A program made the position numbers and the translations under genes. DNA of 64,000 nt from Corynebacterium camporealensis (lineage in GTDB: Bacteria; Actinomycetota; Actinomycetes; Mycobacteriales; Mycobacteriaceae), in NCBI RefSeq assembly GCF_000980815.1, contig NZ_CP011311.1:1379815-1443814 (forward strand), in the 5' to 3' direction. Below the pieces are notes generated by a model. That model was not told where the DNA came from. It did not search any database and was given only the letters and a program-made list of their open reading frames with translations. Positions within the stretch are counted from its first letter, which is position 1. Every line of letters begins with the position of its first letter. This document shows positions 27,489 to 35,745 of this stretch, one piece after another.

Positions 27489-28094
27489 CTACTTCTTTTT
27501 ACCCAACTGGGCCAAGGCTGCGCGCAGCAGCGTGGAGTTCTCTGCATCTGGGTTTTCTGCAGCCATGGCTGCAACGACAGGACGTGCGGCCTTTTCGGTA
27601 AAGCCCAGGCCAAGCAGTGCTTCGGTGACTTCTTCGACGACTGGGCCGGAAGCAGTGGCCTGCTCCCCTGCCGATTGCGCAGGTGCCGGGGCAAAACCTG
27701 CCACTTTGTCCTTGAGCTCAAGTGCGAGGCGTTCTGCCATGCGCTTGCCCACACCGGGGATGGACTGCAAGGTCTTCGAGTCGCCACTCGAGATAGCCTG
27801 TGCCAGCTCGGACGCACCCATGACCGAGAGTGCGGCGAGCGCCAGCTTCGGGCCCAGGCCGGATACGCCCTGCAGGGTGTGGAACATCTCCCGGTCAGCA
27901 GTGTCGCGGAAGCCATACAGAGTCATGGAGTCTTCCTTGACCACCAGGGTGGTCAGCACGCTGGCTTGCTCGCCGCGCTGCAATGAGCCCAGGGTCGGTG
28001 GAGTGGCTAAGAATTTATAGCCCACACCGGCGCAATCGATCACTGCGTGATCTAATCCGATGCTGAGCACCTCTCCACGTAAAGCCGCAATCAT
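27489..28094 (-). CDS. ruvA: Holliday junction DNA-binding protein RuvA
   Basis: A 201-residue protein beginning MIAALRGEVLSIGLDHAVID, the OB-fold domain, followed by helix-hairpin-helix motifs (LQGVSGLGPKLALA and LQSIPGVGKRMAERLALE) and a C-terminal three-helix domain (VTEALLGLGFTEKAA) that contacts RuvB. It recognises four-way junctions. The gene lies 41 bases after ruvC on the same strand. Confidence 0.98.
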   Translation of the reverse strand: MIAALRGEVLSIGLDHAVIDCAGVGYKFLATPPTLGSLQRGEQASVLTTLVVKEDSMTLYGFRDTADREMFHTLQGVSGLGPKLALAALSVMGASELAQAISSGDSKTLQSIPGVGKRMAERLALELKDKVAGFAPAPAQSAGEQATASGPVVEEVTEALLGLGFTEKAARPVVAAMAAENPDAENSTLLRAALAQLGKKK

Positions 28095-28135
28095 GTCTCG
28101 GCTTCCTCCTTCTGCATTGTTGTGACTTAGCCAGT

Positions 28136-28666
28136 CTAAGAGCTAGGCCAGGCACCTTGTTGTTGTGTACGAGCTAAAGCCGGGGCGCGCCAGCAGTGAC
28201 AGACTGCCAAGGCTAAGGCGTCGGCGGCATCGGCAGGCTTAGGAGCCTCACTAAGGCCCAAAATGCGGGTAATCATCGCGGTCATCTGCTTCTTATCAGC
28301 GCGCCCGTTGCCGGAGATGGCCTTTTTTACTTCAGACGGAGTGTAGCTATACACCGGCACGTTGCGCTCCGCGGCAGCCAGCATGAGCACACCCACAGCG
28401 TGGGCGGTTTGGATGACGGTTGAGACATTGCCGCGTTCGAAAACGCGCTCGATTGCCACGACGTCCGGGTTGTAGTCGTCCATCCATTCCTGCGCGGCCT
28501 TGGACAAACGCAGCAGACGTTCGGTGAGCTCATGCCCGCTGGGGGTGCGCACAACCCCGACAGATACTGGGATAATGGCGCGCCCGCGGCCTGCTTGGAC
28601 CACGGACAAGCCACAGCGAGTAAGCCCTGGGTCAATGCCCATTACTCGCAGGCCTTCCAAATTCAC
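28136..28666 (-). CDS. ruvC: Crossover junction endodeoxyribonuclease RuvC
   Basis: A 176-residue resolvase. The first catalytic aspartate is in [26 protein letters not shown] provides the catalytic glutamate, and the last acidic cluster is in [17 protein letters not shown]. It cuts Holliday junctions symmetrically to end recombination. It is the first gene of the ruvCAB run and is separated from yebC by a terminator. Confidence 0.96.
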   Translation of the reverse strand: MNLEGLRVMGIDPGLTRCGLSVVQAGRGRAIIPVSVGVVRTPSGHELTERLLRLSKAAQEWMDDYNPDVVAIERVFERGNVSTVIQTAHAVGVLMLAAAERNVPVYSYTPSEVKKAISGNGRADKKQMTAMITRILGLSEAPKPADAADALALAVCHCWRAPALARTQQQGAWPSS

Positions 28667-28724
28667 GCCATCACCGCCTTATCCACACATATGTTCTATC
28701 ACACAACCTGGACACCCGGCCACA

Positions 28725-28758
28725 CAAAAAGGCCGTGACCCGCTGTGGATCACGGCCT
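28725..28758 (-). terminator. Terminator of yebC
   Basis: On the minus strand AGGCCGTGA/TCACGGCCT with an inner CC/GG closing pair is followed by TTTTTGTGTGG, 14 bases after the yebC stop. Confidence 0.85.
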
Positions 28759-28771
28759 GCGCGTAGACGTT

Positions 28772-29524
28772 TTAAGCGTCGAGCTCAGCAAGGACCTCGT
28801 CGGAAAGATCCATGTTGGTGTAGACGTTTTGCACGTCATCGGATTCTTCCAGAGCGTCAATCAGACGGAAGATCTTCTTCGCGTCGTTTGCCTCGAGCGG
28901 CACCTCGACAGAAGCGCGGAAATCCTGGTCGGAGTCATCGACGGTGATGTCGGCTTCCTGCAGCGCTTCCTTGACTGCCTGGATATCGGTCGGTGCGCAG
29001 ACGATTTCGAAGCGCTCGCCCAAGTCGTTGACCTCTTCAGCGCCTGCTTCCAGCACGGCCATAAGCACGTCGTCCTCAGTCAGGTCGCCCTTTTCCACCA
29101 CAACGACGCCGGTACGGGTGAACATGTACGCCACGGAACCGGACTCACCCATGTTGCCGCCGTTTTTGGTCATGGCGGTGCGGACCTCAGTAGCCGCGCG
29201 GTTGCGGTTGTCGGTCAGACACTCAATCAGCATGGCAACGCCGTTGGGGCCATAGCCTTCGTACATAATGTTTTCCCAGTCAGCGCCACCAGCTTCTTCG
29301 CCGGAACCGCGCTTGCGGGCACGCTCGATGTTGTCATTCGGTACAGAGGCCTTCTTGGCCTTCTTGATCATGTCATCGAGGGTTGGGTTAGCCGCCGGGT
29401 CGCCGCCACCGGTACGAGCTGCCACCTCAATATTCTTGATGAGCTTGGCAAACTCCTTGCCGCGCTTGGCATCGTTAGCAGCCTTCTTGTGCTTGGTCGT
29501 AGCCCATTTTGAATGGCCAGCCAT
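28772..29524 (-). CDS. YebC/PmpR-family regulator
   Basis: A 250-residue protein beginning [20 protein letters not shown], the strongly conserved family start. Also seen are [20 protein letters not shown] and [19 protein letters not shown]. YebC proteins are described as transcription regulators and, more recently, as ribosome-linked translation factors for proline-rich stretches; the sequence does not decide between these. An independent transcription unit with its own terminator is likely. Confidence 0.95.
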   Translation of the reverse strand: MAGHSKWATTKHKKAANDAKRGKEFAKLIKNIEVAARTGGGDPAANPTLDDMIKKAKKASVPNDNIERARKRGSGEEAGGADWENIMYEGYGPNGVAMLIECLTDNRNRAATEVRTAMTKNGGNMGESGSVAYMFTRTGVVVVEKGDLTEDDVLMAVLEAGAEEVNDLGERFEIVCAPTDIQAVKEALQEADITVDDSDQDFRASVEVPLEANDAKKIFRLIDALEESDDVQNVYTNMDLSDEVLAELDA

Positions 29525-29596
29525 GAACGTCCCTTCCTTTTCGGCGGTGTGACTGGCAACGATTATACGGAACCGTATGCCAGGAATGACAACGGA

Positions 29597-30448
29597 CTAC
29601 CAATTGCCGTTCTTGCTGTTTCCTCCGATGTCCTCGCGCAGGTTGCGGGCCAGCCCTTGCTGCATGACCAGCGCAACCAATTGTCCCTCGCGGTTAAACA
29701 CCTTGCCCTGGGCCAATGCCACGCCCTGACCAGCAGCCGGCGAGGTCTGTTCATAGAGCAGCCACTCATCGACACGCACTGGCTTAAAGAACCACACGCT
29801 GTGATCCAGGCTGGCCATCTGCACCTTGTGGCCTGGGTGATCAATCAGCGTCGAGCGCAGCAGCGTCATGTCACTTAAGTAGGTCAGCCCAGACTGGTGG
29901 TAATGCTCATCGTCAGGCACTTCGCTGGTATTGCGGAACCAGATATGTGTATAGCCACTGCCATTAGCTTCCGACTCCGGGCTACGCTCCTGCGGCACCA
30001 AGCGCACGTCCCACTCGGCCCACTCCTGGAGGAAAATACGGGTGGAATCCGGCGTCGTGCCATCAATACCCTCGAGCTCGTCTGGGCTAGGCACCTGCGG
30101 CATCTCATCGTAATGCTCCGGGCCTTGGTCGCCTTTACGGTGGAAGCTCGCGTTGAGGACGAAAATCAGACGTTCATCCTGATAGCCACGCACCTCACGG
30201 TGGGAAAAAGAACCGCCGTCGCGCAGCTTATCGACGACCAATTCCATCCCCTTCGTCGAATCCCCCGGGCCTACAAAGTAGCCGTGCAAGGAATTGGCTA
30301 CCTTGTCCTCGACCGTGCGAGTGGCCGCGGCGAAGCACTGGGCGACGACCTGTCCGCCAAAAGTACGCGCAATCTGCGATGGAACCATCGGCGCATGCCA
30401 CTTAGTGCCTTCGCCTTGCAGATCAAATACCTCGGCGATCGTCGCCAT
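29597..30448 (-). CDS. tesB: Acyl-CoA thioesterase II
   Basis: A double hotdog-fold thioesterase of 283 residues. RTFGGQVVAQCFAAATRTV and LHGYFVGPGDSTKGM lie in the first hotdog, and SLDHSVWFFKPVRVDEWLLY in the second, where the catalytic Asp-Gln-Thr set is normally found. It hydrolyses acyl-CoA esters to free acids and CoA. A homologue lies between yebC and the PIM genes in mycobacteria as well (tesB2). It is divergent from the DUF3817 gene. Confidence 0.93.
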   Translation of the reverse strand: MATIAEVFDLQGEGTKWHAPMVPSQIARTFGGQVVAQCFAAATRTVEDKVANSLHGYFVGPGDSTKGMELVVDKLRDGGSFSHREVRGYQDERLIFVLNASFHRKGDQGPEHYDEMPQVPSPDELEGIDGTTPDSTRIFLQEWAEWDVRLVPQERSPESEANGSGYTHIWFRNTSEVPDDEHYHQSGLTYLSDMTLLRSTLIDHPGHKVQMASLDHSVWFFKPVRVDEWLLYEQTSPAAGQGVALAQGKVFNREGQLVALVMQQGLARNLREDIGGNSKNGNW

Positions 30449-30543
30449 CGTGTCCTCCTCGTTCTATGAACCGCGTCACTTTATGCTCTTTCGTACTGTA
30501 CCTGGCTGCACTTTATAAGAGATCTTTAGATAGCATTGCCCGC

Positions 30544-31020
30544 ATGACGCCACACTCTTTGCACCGTAGTGCTGCCTGGCTTGAGATGTTTACCTGGGCT
30601 TTTCTCATCCTGGCCATGATTTTGAAGTATTCCGGCACCACCGATGCACTCACGCCGATTGCCGGCGGCATCCACGGCTTCGGCTTTCTCTGCTTCGTCG
30701 TCATGACGATTGCAGTGTGGATCAATAACCGCTGGCCCGCAGGTATCGGCATTCTAGGCCTGATTGTTTCTGCCATTCCTTTCGCCGCCCTCCCCTTTGC
30801 TATCTGGGCCGCAAACCGCGGATACCTAAAGGGTGGCTGGCGCTTTAGCGATGCTTCTGAAGAACCCCGCACCCTGCCCGATAAAGGTCTAGCCCAGTTG
30901 GTGCGCCACCCGGTGCGCACTATCATTATTGTGCTTATCCTCATCGCCGTGGTCTTCGGCATTCTGCTGTATCTCGGCCCGCCGGTCGATGTGGAATCCG
31001 CCATCGAGTCCAACCTGTAA
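30544..31020 (+). CDS. DUF3817-family membrane protein
   Basis: A 158-residue protein when started at ATG 30544 (MTPHSLHRSAAWLEMFTW); the frame is open 26 codons further upstream. Three to four membrane helices are visible: residues about 8-28, 40-60, 65-85 and near 130-150. The motif AGGIHGFGFLCFVV with conserved His is typical of DUF3817, whose function is unknown. It ends three bases before the GT87-type gene and is likely cotranscribed with it. Confidence 0.8.
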   Translation: MTPHSLHRSAAWLEMFTWAFLILAMILKYSGTTDALTPIAGGIHGFGFLCFVVMTIAVWINNRWPAGIGILGLIVSAIPFAALPFAIWAANRGYLKGGWRFSDASEEPRTLPDKGLAQLVRHPVRTIIIVLILIAVVFGILLYLGPPVDVESAIESNL

Positions 31021-31023
31021 ATC

Positions 31024-32277
31024 ATGCATAAGATTCTCTCTGTCCCCGGCGTTTGGGCCGGCTGGGTCGCATTCCGCCTGCTGTTAGGCTATTTCATCCT
31101 GCAAAACCACAGCGCGCGTGGCGATGTCGCCTACTACTTCTATGGCATCTTCGGCGATGACCCGACGATGATGACCGAGTACCCACACGCCGGTGTCTGG
31201 CCCACGCTGATTTTGGGCTGGATTGTCGGCGATCGCATCGATGCTTACTACATTGCCTTTACGGTCATGATGCTGCTTATCGATGCCCTCTTCCTCGCCT
31301 TCCTGCTGCGCCACCACGATGGGCGTTCGCAGGTCTTCCTGGCAGGTTGGTTCTGGGTCCTTTTCGGCACCGCGGCTGGCCACGTGTTTGTCTGGCGCCT
31401 CGACCTCTTCCCCGGCGTTGCCGTCGCGGCAGCCGCTGCGCTGTTGGCAACACGTCCGCACTGGGCAGCCGCCTGCCTAGCTTTTGCGACCACCATGAAG
31501 CTCTGGCCGGGTGTCCTGGCCGCAGGTCTGGTGGGCCGTTTCAACCACCGCGGCACCTGGACTCGCCTGGCGGCCTTCTTCGGCACCCTCGTTGCCCTGT
31601 GTCTGTTTACCGTGGCCACCAGCGGATTCGACCGCCTTATCTCCCCGCTGACCTATCAGGACGATCGTGGTCTGCAGGTCGAATCGATTCCTGCCACCAT
31701 CGCCATGCTCCAAGGCCACCACGATCCGGCCTCTTTCGACGTTTCTTATGCCGCGTCAAAGAGCTTCGAAATCACCGGCCCGGGCGTGGAGTTTGCACAG
31801 CAGATTTCCTCTGTTGCGATGGTCGTAGCCATCGTCTTTGCCCTGGCCTGGGCCATTGGGCATTTCCTCATGGGCGGTTGGAATCCGCGCAAGACCATGG
31901 TCTTTTTCATCACCATCATCTTGCTGCTGCTGGTGGCCAACAAGGTCTTTTCCCCGCAGTACATCGTCTGGCTCGGCCCAGTCCTGGCGGTCTTCTTGTG
32001 CCAGGAAGGTCGCAACACCTTTGCCTGGATTCTATCGGTCCTGTGCGTTATCGCCGCCGCGCTAGGAACCTACGTCTTCCCCTTCAACTACGAAGGGATT
32101 ATGAACCTAGCCGACCTTGCTCCGGCTTATGCGCTGGCAGCTCGCAACGGCATCATCGTCGTGATGGCGGTGCTCTCCGTGGTGTGGCTGGTGCGCGAGA
32201 CGTTAGTATTCAAAAAATTCAGGCAACGGGGCCGTCCCGCCGAGTCGGAAAATACGTACCAGCGGGCGCAAGCGTAG
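31024..32277 (+). CDS. GT87-type polyprenyl-phosphate-dependent glycosyltransferase
   Basis: Integral membrane protein of 417 residues with about 10-12 helices. The N-terminal loop after helix 1 has GDVAYYFYGIFGDDPTM, an acidic segment of the type used for catalysis in GT-C enzymes, and the pattern resembles GT87 mannosyl- and arabinosyltransferases. These take a sugar from a polyprenyl phosphate donor outside the membrane. Its place opposite pimA suggests PIM or lipomannan work, but the exact acceptor cannot be read. Its last 75 bases overlap the convergent LemA-like gene. Confidence 0.75.
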   Translation: MHKILSVPGVWAGWVAFRLLLGYFILQNHSARGDVAYYFYGIFGDDPTMMTEYPHAGVWPTLILGWIVGDRIDAYYIAFTVMMLLIDALFLAFLLRHHDGRSQVFLAGWFWVLFGTAAGHVFVWRLDLFPGVAVAAAAALLATRPHWAAACLAFATTMKLWPGVLAAGLVGRFNHRGTWTRLAAFFGTLVALCLFTVATSGFDRLISPLTYQDDRGLQVESIPATIAMLQGHHDPASFDVSYAASKSFEITGPGVEFAQQISSVAMVVAIVFALAWAIGHFLMGGWNPRKTMVFFITIILLLLVANKVFSPQYIVWLGPVLAVFLCQEGRNTFAWILSVLCVIAAALGTYVFPFNYEGIMNLADLAPAYALAARNGIIVVMAVLSVVWLVRETLVFKKFRQRGRPAESENTYQRAQA

Positions 32278-32634
32278 CGCGCGGGTATCGCTGACCGCTT
32301 CGTTGTAGAAGCGGTGGGCTAGCTGGACGCGGGCTTCGGCATCGGCAAGCTGTGCAGGCTTGTCGGGGAATGCCTGCGCAATCGCGTTCGACATTTCCTG
32401 TTCGACCTCAATGCGCTCAGCCAAATCCGTGGTCATCTCCGCGCGCTGTGCCAGCTCTTCGAGTTCCGGATCCAGTACTGCGACGACTGCTGCTCGCCTA
32501 TCCAATGTCGCTGTCAGCTGTGCTCGCGCGGCATCAGTGCGAATGTGCAAGGTGTTGAGCCGCTGCGCGGTGAAATAGGCCCAGGCCAACGCCAGGACGA
32601 CGATGATGAGAACAACTACTGCTTCAAAAGCCAT
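32203..32634 (-). CDS. LemA-like membrane protein
   Basis: A 143-residue protein with one N-terminal helix (residues about 5-24, AVVVLIIVVLALAWAYFT) and a helical rest. The stretch RTDAARAQLTATLDRRAAVV and the tail VQLAHRFYNEAVSDTRALR resemble the LemA coiled coil, although it is shorter than usual. LemA function is unclear. Its ATG directly follows the pimA stop, so it ends the thrS-HIT-pgsA-patA-pimA operon. The 3' end runs 75 bases into the convergent GT87-type gene. Confidence 0.7.
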   Translation of the reverse strand: MAFEAVVVLIIVVLALAWAYFTAQRLNTLHIRTDAARAQLTATLDRRAAVVAVLDPELEELAQRAEMTTDLAERIEVEQEMSNAIAQAFPDKPAQLADAEARVQLAHRFYNEAVSDTRALRLRPLVRIFRLGGTAPLPEFFEY

Positions 32635-33720
32635 TTACTTCGTCCTCACCACGGTGCCATCTTGCACCGTCTCGTAGACCTGCAGGACCGCGGCTACGAC
32701 GTGGTCCCAGTCGTAGGTGCGGGCGCGGGCGATGCCGGCATCGATAAGCGCGGCTCGATCCTGCGGATTCTCCAGCAACTGATTGAGCACGCGCGCCAAG
32801 TCCTTCGCGCTGCCGTTGCTAAACAGCGCCGCCGCTGGCGTCTCCGAATCGGCATCACCGACCGCGGCGAAAGCCTCCAAGTCCGACGCCACCACCGCGC
32901 AGCCAGCCGCCATGGCCTCCACAAGCACGATGCCGAAGCTCTCGCCGCCCGTATTCGGCGCGACGTAGATATCCGCCCGGCCTAGAGTCTCGGCCTTTTC
33001 TGCATCACTGACGCGACCGCGGAAGTCAATGCCTTCAATTTCCCGGGCACGCCCGCCGCCCATGACGGTCACACGTACCTCCGAATCCACCATAGTCAAG
33101 GCTTCAAGCAGGATATCCAGGCCCTTGCGCGGCTCATCGAGGCGGCCCAAGAACACAATCTCTGGCGGCTTAGTCGGCTCCCGCCGCGCCTTAGCGTAGA
33201 CGGACGTATCCACACCATTCGGAATGAGCACCGGGTCGCCGCCAAGCTGTTCAACCTGCCAACGCCGGGCCATCTCGGATACGGCAATGCCGCCGCGGAT
33301 CTTCTCCAGAATCGGCGACAAGAAGGGCTTGGCCAGCTTCAACACCAGCGAGCTTGCCGCAGACGCATGGTACGTGGCCACGATGGGGCCCTGTGCGATG
33401 GCAAGTGCCGCCATCGAAAAGCTGGGCGAGTTCGGCTCATGGATGTGCAAAACGTCGAAGTTGCCGCGGCGAATAAAGCGCTTGACGCGCCGGCCCACCT
33501 GCGGGCCAATGGCCAGGCGTGCGACGGAGCCGTTATAAGAAATCGGCAGGGAGCGCCCACCGCGAACGACAAAGTCCGGTAGTGGCGTATCCGGTGCGGC
33601 CGGGCCGAGGACCTGCACGAAGTGGCCTTGCTCGATGAGCACGGTCGCCAAATCGATGATGTGCGCCTGCACACCACCGGGCTCGTCGAAAGAATAAGGG
33701 CAGATAATCCCAATCCGCAT
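32635..33720 (-). CDS. pimA: Phosphatidylinositol alpha-mannosyltransferase PimA
   Basis: GT4 glycosyltransferase of 361 residues that adds the first mannose from GDP-mannose to phosphatidylinositol on the inner membrane face. The start MRIGIICPYSFDEPGGVQAH is nearly the mycobacterial one, and the retaining EX7E motif is in GGESFGIVLVEAMAAG. ATG 33720 shares its A with the patA stop, so an upstream 13-codon extension is rejected. Gene order pgsA-patA-pimA matches mycobacteria and supports the name over PimB. Confidence 0.93.
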   Translation of the reverse strand: MRIGIICPYSFDEPGGVQAHIIDLATVLIEQGHFVQVLGPAAPDTPLPDFVVRGGRSLPISYNGSVARLAIGPQVGRRVKRFIRRGNFDVLHIHEPNSPSFSMAALAIAQGPIVATYHASAASSLVLKLAKPFLSPILEKIRGGIAVSEMARRWQVEQLGGDPVLIPNGVDTSVYAKARREPTKPPEIVFLGRLDEPRKGLDILLEALTMVDSEVRVTVMGGGRAREIEGIDFRGRVSDAEKAETLGRADIYVAPNTGGESFGIVLVEAMAAGCAVVASDLEAFAAVGDADSETPAAALFSNGSAKDLARVLNQLLENPQDRAALIDAGIARARTYDWDHVVAAVLQVYETVQDGTVVRTK

Positions 33721-34607
33721 TAACGCTTCCTCCGGCGCTTGGCAATATCTACATTCCACTGCGGCTGCAGCATGTGCCAGTCCTGCGGATGCTTCGCGAT
33801 GTTGTCCGCGAACTGATCCGCCATCCTTTGGGTGGTGTCCTGGACGTTGTCGACCTCAATTTCCGGGCCCAGAGCCAGGCCCCAGGCGTCGCCTTCGAAC
33901 CACGCATCGACCGCGTGGAGCGAGGCACCAGTTTCTTGGGCCAAACGCGCTGGACCAGCCGCCATGTTGGCTTCCTCGCCGAAGAAATCCACGGTCACGC
34001 CCGTGCGCGTCAGGTCGCGCTCAGCCAGCAAGCAGACCACGCCACCTGCTTCGAGCACTTCCTTCAGCCTGCCGAAAGGCGGGGTCTCCCCTCCCTTGTG
34101 CGCGAGTACCTCAAATCCAAGTTCCTCGCGGTAGGCGACGAAGGCATCGAAAAGGCTCTCAGGCTTGAGTCGCTCGGCCACCGTGGTGAACTGGCCGAAG
34201 TGACCGACGAGGAAGACCCCTGCCATGTCCCAGTTGCCGCAATGCGGCAGTGCCAAAATCATGCCGCGGCCAGTCTTAATGATGCGGTCGAATTCCGGGA
34301 TGCCCTCGACGTTGGCTTCCAAAATCTCATGCAGGCGCGGGTCGCTGTGGATGCTCGGCAGGCGGAAGGCCTCGAGCCAATAGCGCATGTACGAACGCAT
34401 CGAATCGCGCACCAGCTCACGGGTGACGTTTTCTGCCCCCACCACACGCGTGAGGTTGCGGCGTAGCTGCTCCATGCCGCGCCCGTCGTCGCTGACCTTG
34501 TCCGCGATGGTGCGAAACAGCCACTGCGCAACAGACTCCGGTAGCAGACGAATGAGTTTCCAGCCGGCCATATAGGCTGCGGCGGAGAGGTCTTCGCGAG
34601 AAAACAT
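33720..34607 (-). CDS. patA: Phosphatidylinositol mannoside acyltransferase PatA
   Basis: A 295-residue acyltransferase of the LpxL/HtrB lysophospholipid family. The catalytic HX4D motif appears as ALPHCGNWDMAGVF, and ARLAQETGASLHAVDAWFEG is a typical substrate-site region. It transfers a fatty acid to the mannose of PIM1/PIM2 at the cytosolic membrane face. ATG 34607 immediately follows the pgsA stop, and the stop overlaps pimA by one base, so the three are tightly coupled. Confidence 0.92.
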   Translation of the reverse strand: MFSREDLSAAAYMAGWKLIRLLPESVAQWLFRTIADKVSDDGRGMEQLRRNLTRVVGAENVTRELVRDSMRSYMRYWLEAFRLPSIHSDPRLHEILEANVEGIPEFDRIIKTGRGMILALPHCGNWDMAGVFLVGHFGQFTTVAERLKPESLFDAFVAYREELGFEVLAHKGGETPPFGRLKEVLEAGGVVCLLAERDLTRTGVTVDFFGEEANMAAGPARLAQETGASLHAVDAWFEGDAWGLALGPEIEVDNVQDTTQRMADQFADNIAKHPQDWHMLQPQWNVDIAKRRRKR

Positions 34608-35213
34608 CTAGGATTCATCCTGACGCGCGGCAATCATCAGCCGCTGGTAGACGGTAAAAATCGAACCAATGGCCAGTGCCCACAGCGCGATTTCAATCGC
34701 CCACGGCAGACCCAGGCCCTCCAAGCCGATGCCGACCAGGCCGACGATGAGGCGTTCGGGGCGCTCGACGAGGCCGCCGACCATCGTGAAGCCTTGCGCC
34801 TCACCCTTGGCCTTAACGTAGGAAATGACCTGCGAGGAGACCAGGGTGATCATGCAAGCCACCACGGTGGAGGCATGCGCGTTGTCGGTGAAAATCAGCC
34901 ACCAAGCGATGGCGCAAAAAAGCGCGCCGTCGGTGATGCGGTCACAGGACGCATCCAGAATCGCGCCGAACTTCGACCCACCGCGGGTCATGCGCGCCAT
35001 CGTGCCATCGAGCATGTCAAAGGCTGCAAACAGACCCGATAGGACCGCAGCCCACACCAGGTGGCCGGTCGGAATCAGGCTCACGGCAATGCCGATGGTG
35101 ACCAAGGTGCCCACGACCGTCACCGCGTTGGGGGTCAGGCCCATTTTCAAGAAGATTTTGGCGATCGGCTCCACCACCACAGCGGCGGGTTTACGCCCGT
35201 GCACGCTAAGCAT
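34608..35213 (-). CDS. pgsA: Phosphatidylinositol phosphate synthase
   Basis: CDP-alcohol phosphatidyltransferase of 201 residues that joins CDP-diacylglycerol to inositol phosphate, the first step of PIM synthesis. The family motif DGx2ARx8Gx3Dx3D is complete: LDGTMARMTRGG, then FGAILDASCDRITDG. About six helices are seen. The longer open frame to 35291 lies inside the HIT gene; ATG 35213 ([18 protein letters not shown]) overlaps the HIT stop by eight bases and is chosen. In mycobacteria the same order holds. Confidence 0.94.
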   Translation of the reverse strand: MLSVHGRKPAAVVVEPIAKIFLKMGLTPNAVTVVGTLVTIGIAVSLIPTGHLVWAAVLSGLFAAFDMLDGTMARMTRGGSKFGAILDASCDRITDGALFCAIAWWLIFTDNAHASTVVACMITLVSSQVISYVKAKGEAQGFTMVGGLVERPERLIVGLVGIGLEGLGLPWAIEIALWALAIGSIFTVYQRLMIAARQDES

Positions 35214-35745
35214 GCGAATCAATCTCCTTCCAACCCTGCGCGAGCAACGCGCGGGTGTCCTGCAGCAACTGCGGCAGAACCTTGGTGCCATCCAGGATGG
35301 TCATAAAGTTACTATCCCCAGGCCAGCGCGGCACCACATGCATGTGCAGGTGATCGCCCACCGAGCCGCCGGAGGCACGCCCTAAATTAAAGCCCACGTT
35401 GATAGCCTCCGGGTGGGAGACGTGTTTGAGAACCCGCACAGCTTTCTGTGCAAATTCCATGAGCTCAGCGGTTTCCTCGCCGGTGAGGTTTTCGAGTTCT
35501 GATTCCTTGCGATAGGGCACAATCATCAGATGCCCTGCATTGTAGGGGAAGAGATTCAGCAGGGCGTAGACCTTCTTACCGCGCGCAATGATCAGTCCGT
35601 CCTCGTCGCTGCCTTTTGGCGCTTCGACGAAGGGGTCTTCCTTGCGCTCGGAGATATACGCCATCCGGTACGGGGCCCAGAGCCTTTGCAGGCGGTCCGG
35701 GTCCCCCGCGCCAGAGTCGACGTATTCTTCCCTATCGCTCGGCAC
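35206..35745 (-). CDS. HIT-domain protein
   Basis: A 179-residue histidine-triad hydrolase, with the triad in [14 protein letters not shown] and the N-terminal half carrying [19 protein letters not shown]. Such proteins hydrolyse or transfer nucleotidyl groups, for example diadenosine polyphosphates. It starts at GTG 35745, overlapping thrS by 14 bases, and lies before pgsA. The homologue Rv2613c of M. tuberculosis is an Ap4A phosphorylase; the same activity is plausible here. Confidence 0.88.
   Translation of the reverse strand: MPSDREEYVDSGAGDPDRLQRLWAPYRMAYISERKEDPFVEAPKGSDEDGLIIARGKKVYALLNLFPYNAGHLMIVPYRKESELENLTGEETAELMEFAQKAVRVLKHVSHPEAINVGFNLGRASGGSVGDHLHMHVVPRWPGDSNFMTILDGTKVLPQLLQDTRALLAQGWKEIDSHA

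Noticed and set aside
28679..28687. Single TTATCCACA upstream of ruvC
   Set aside because: One perfect DnaA box in isolation is expected by chance in a window of this size; no second copy lies nearby.
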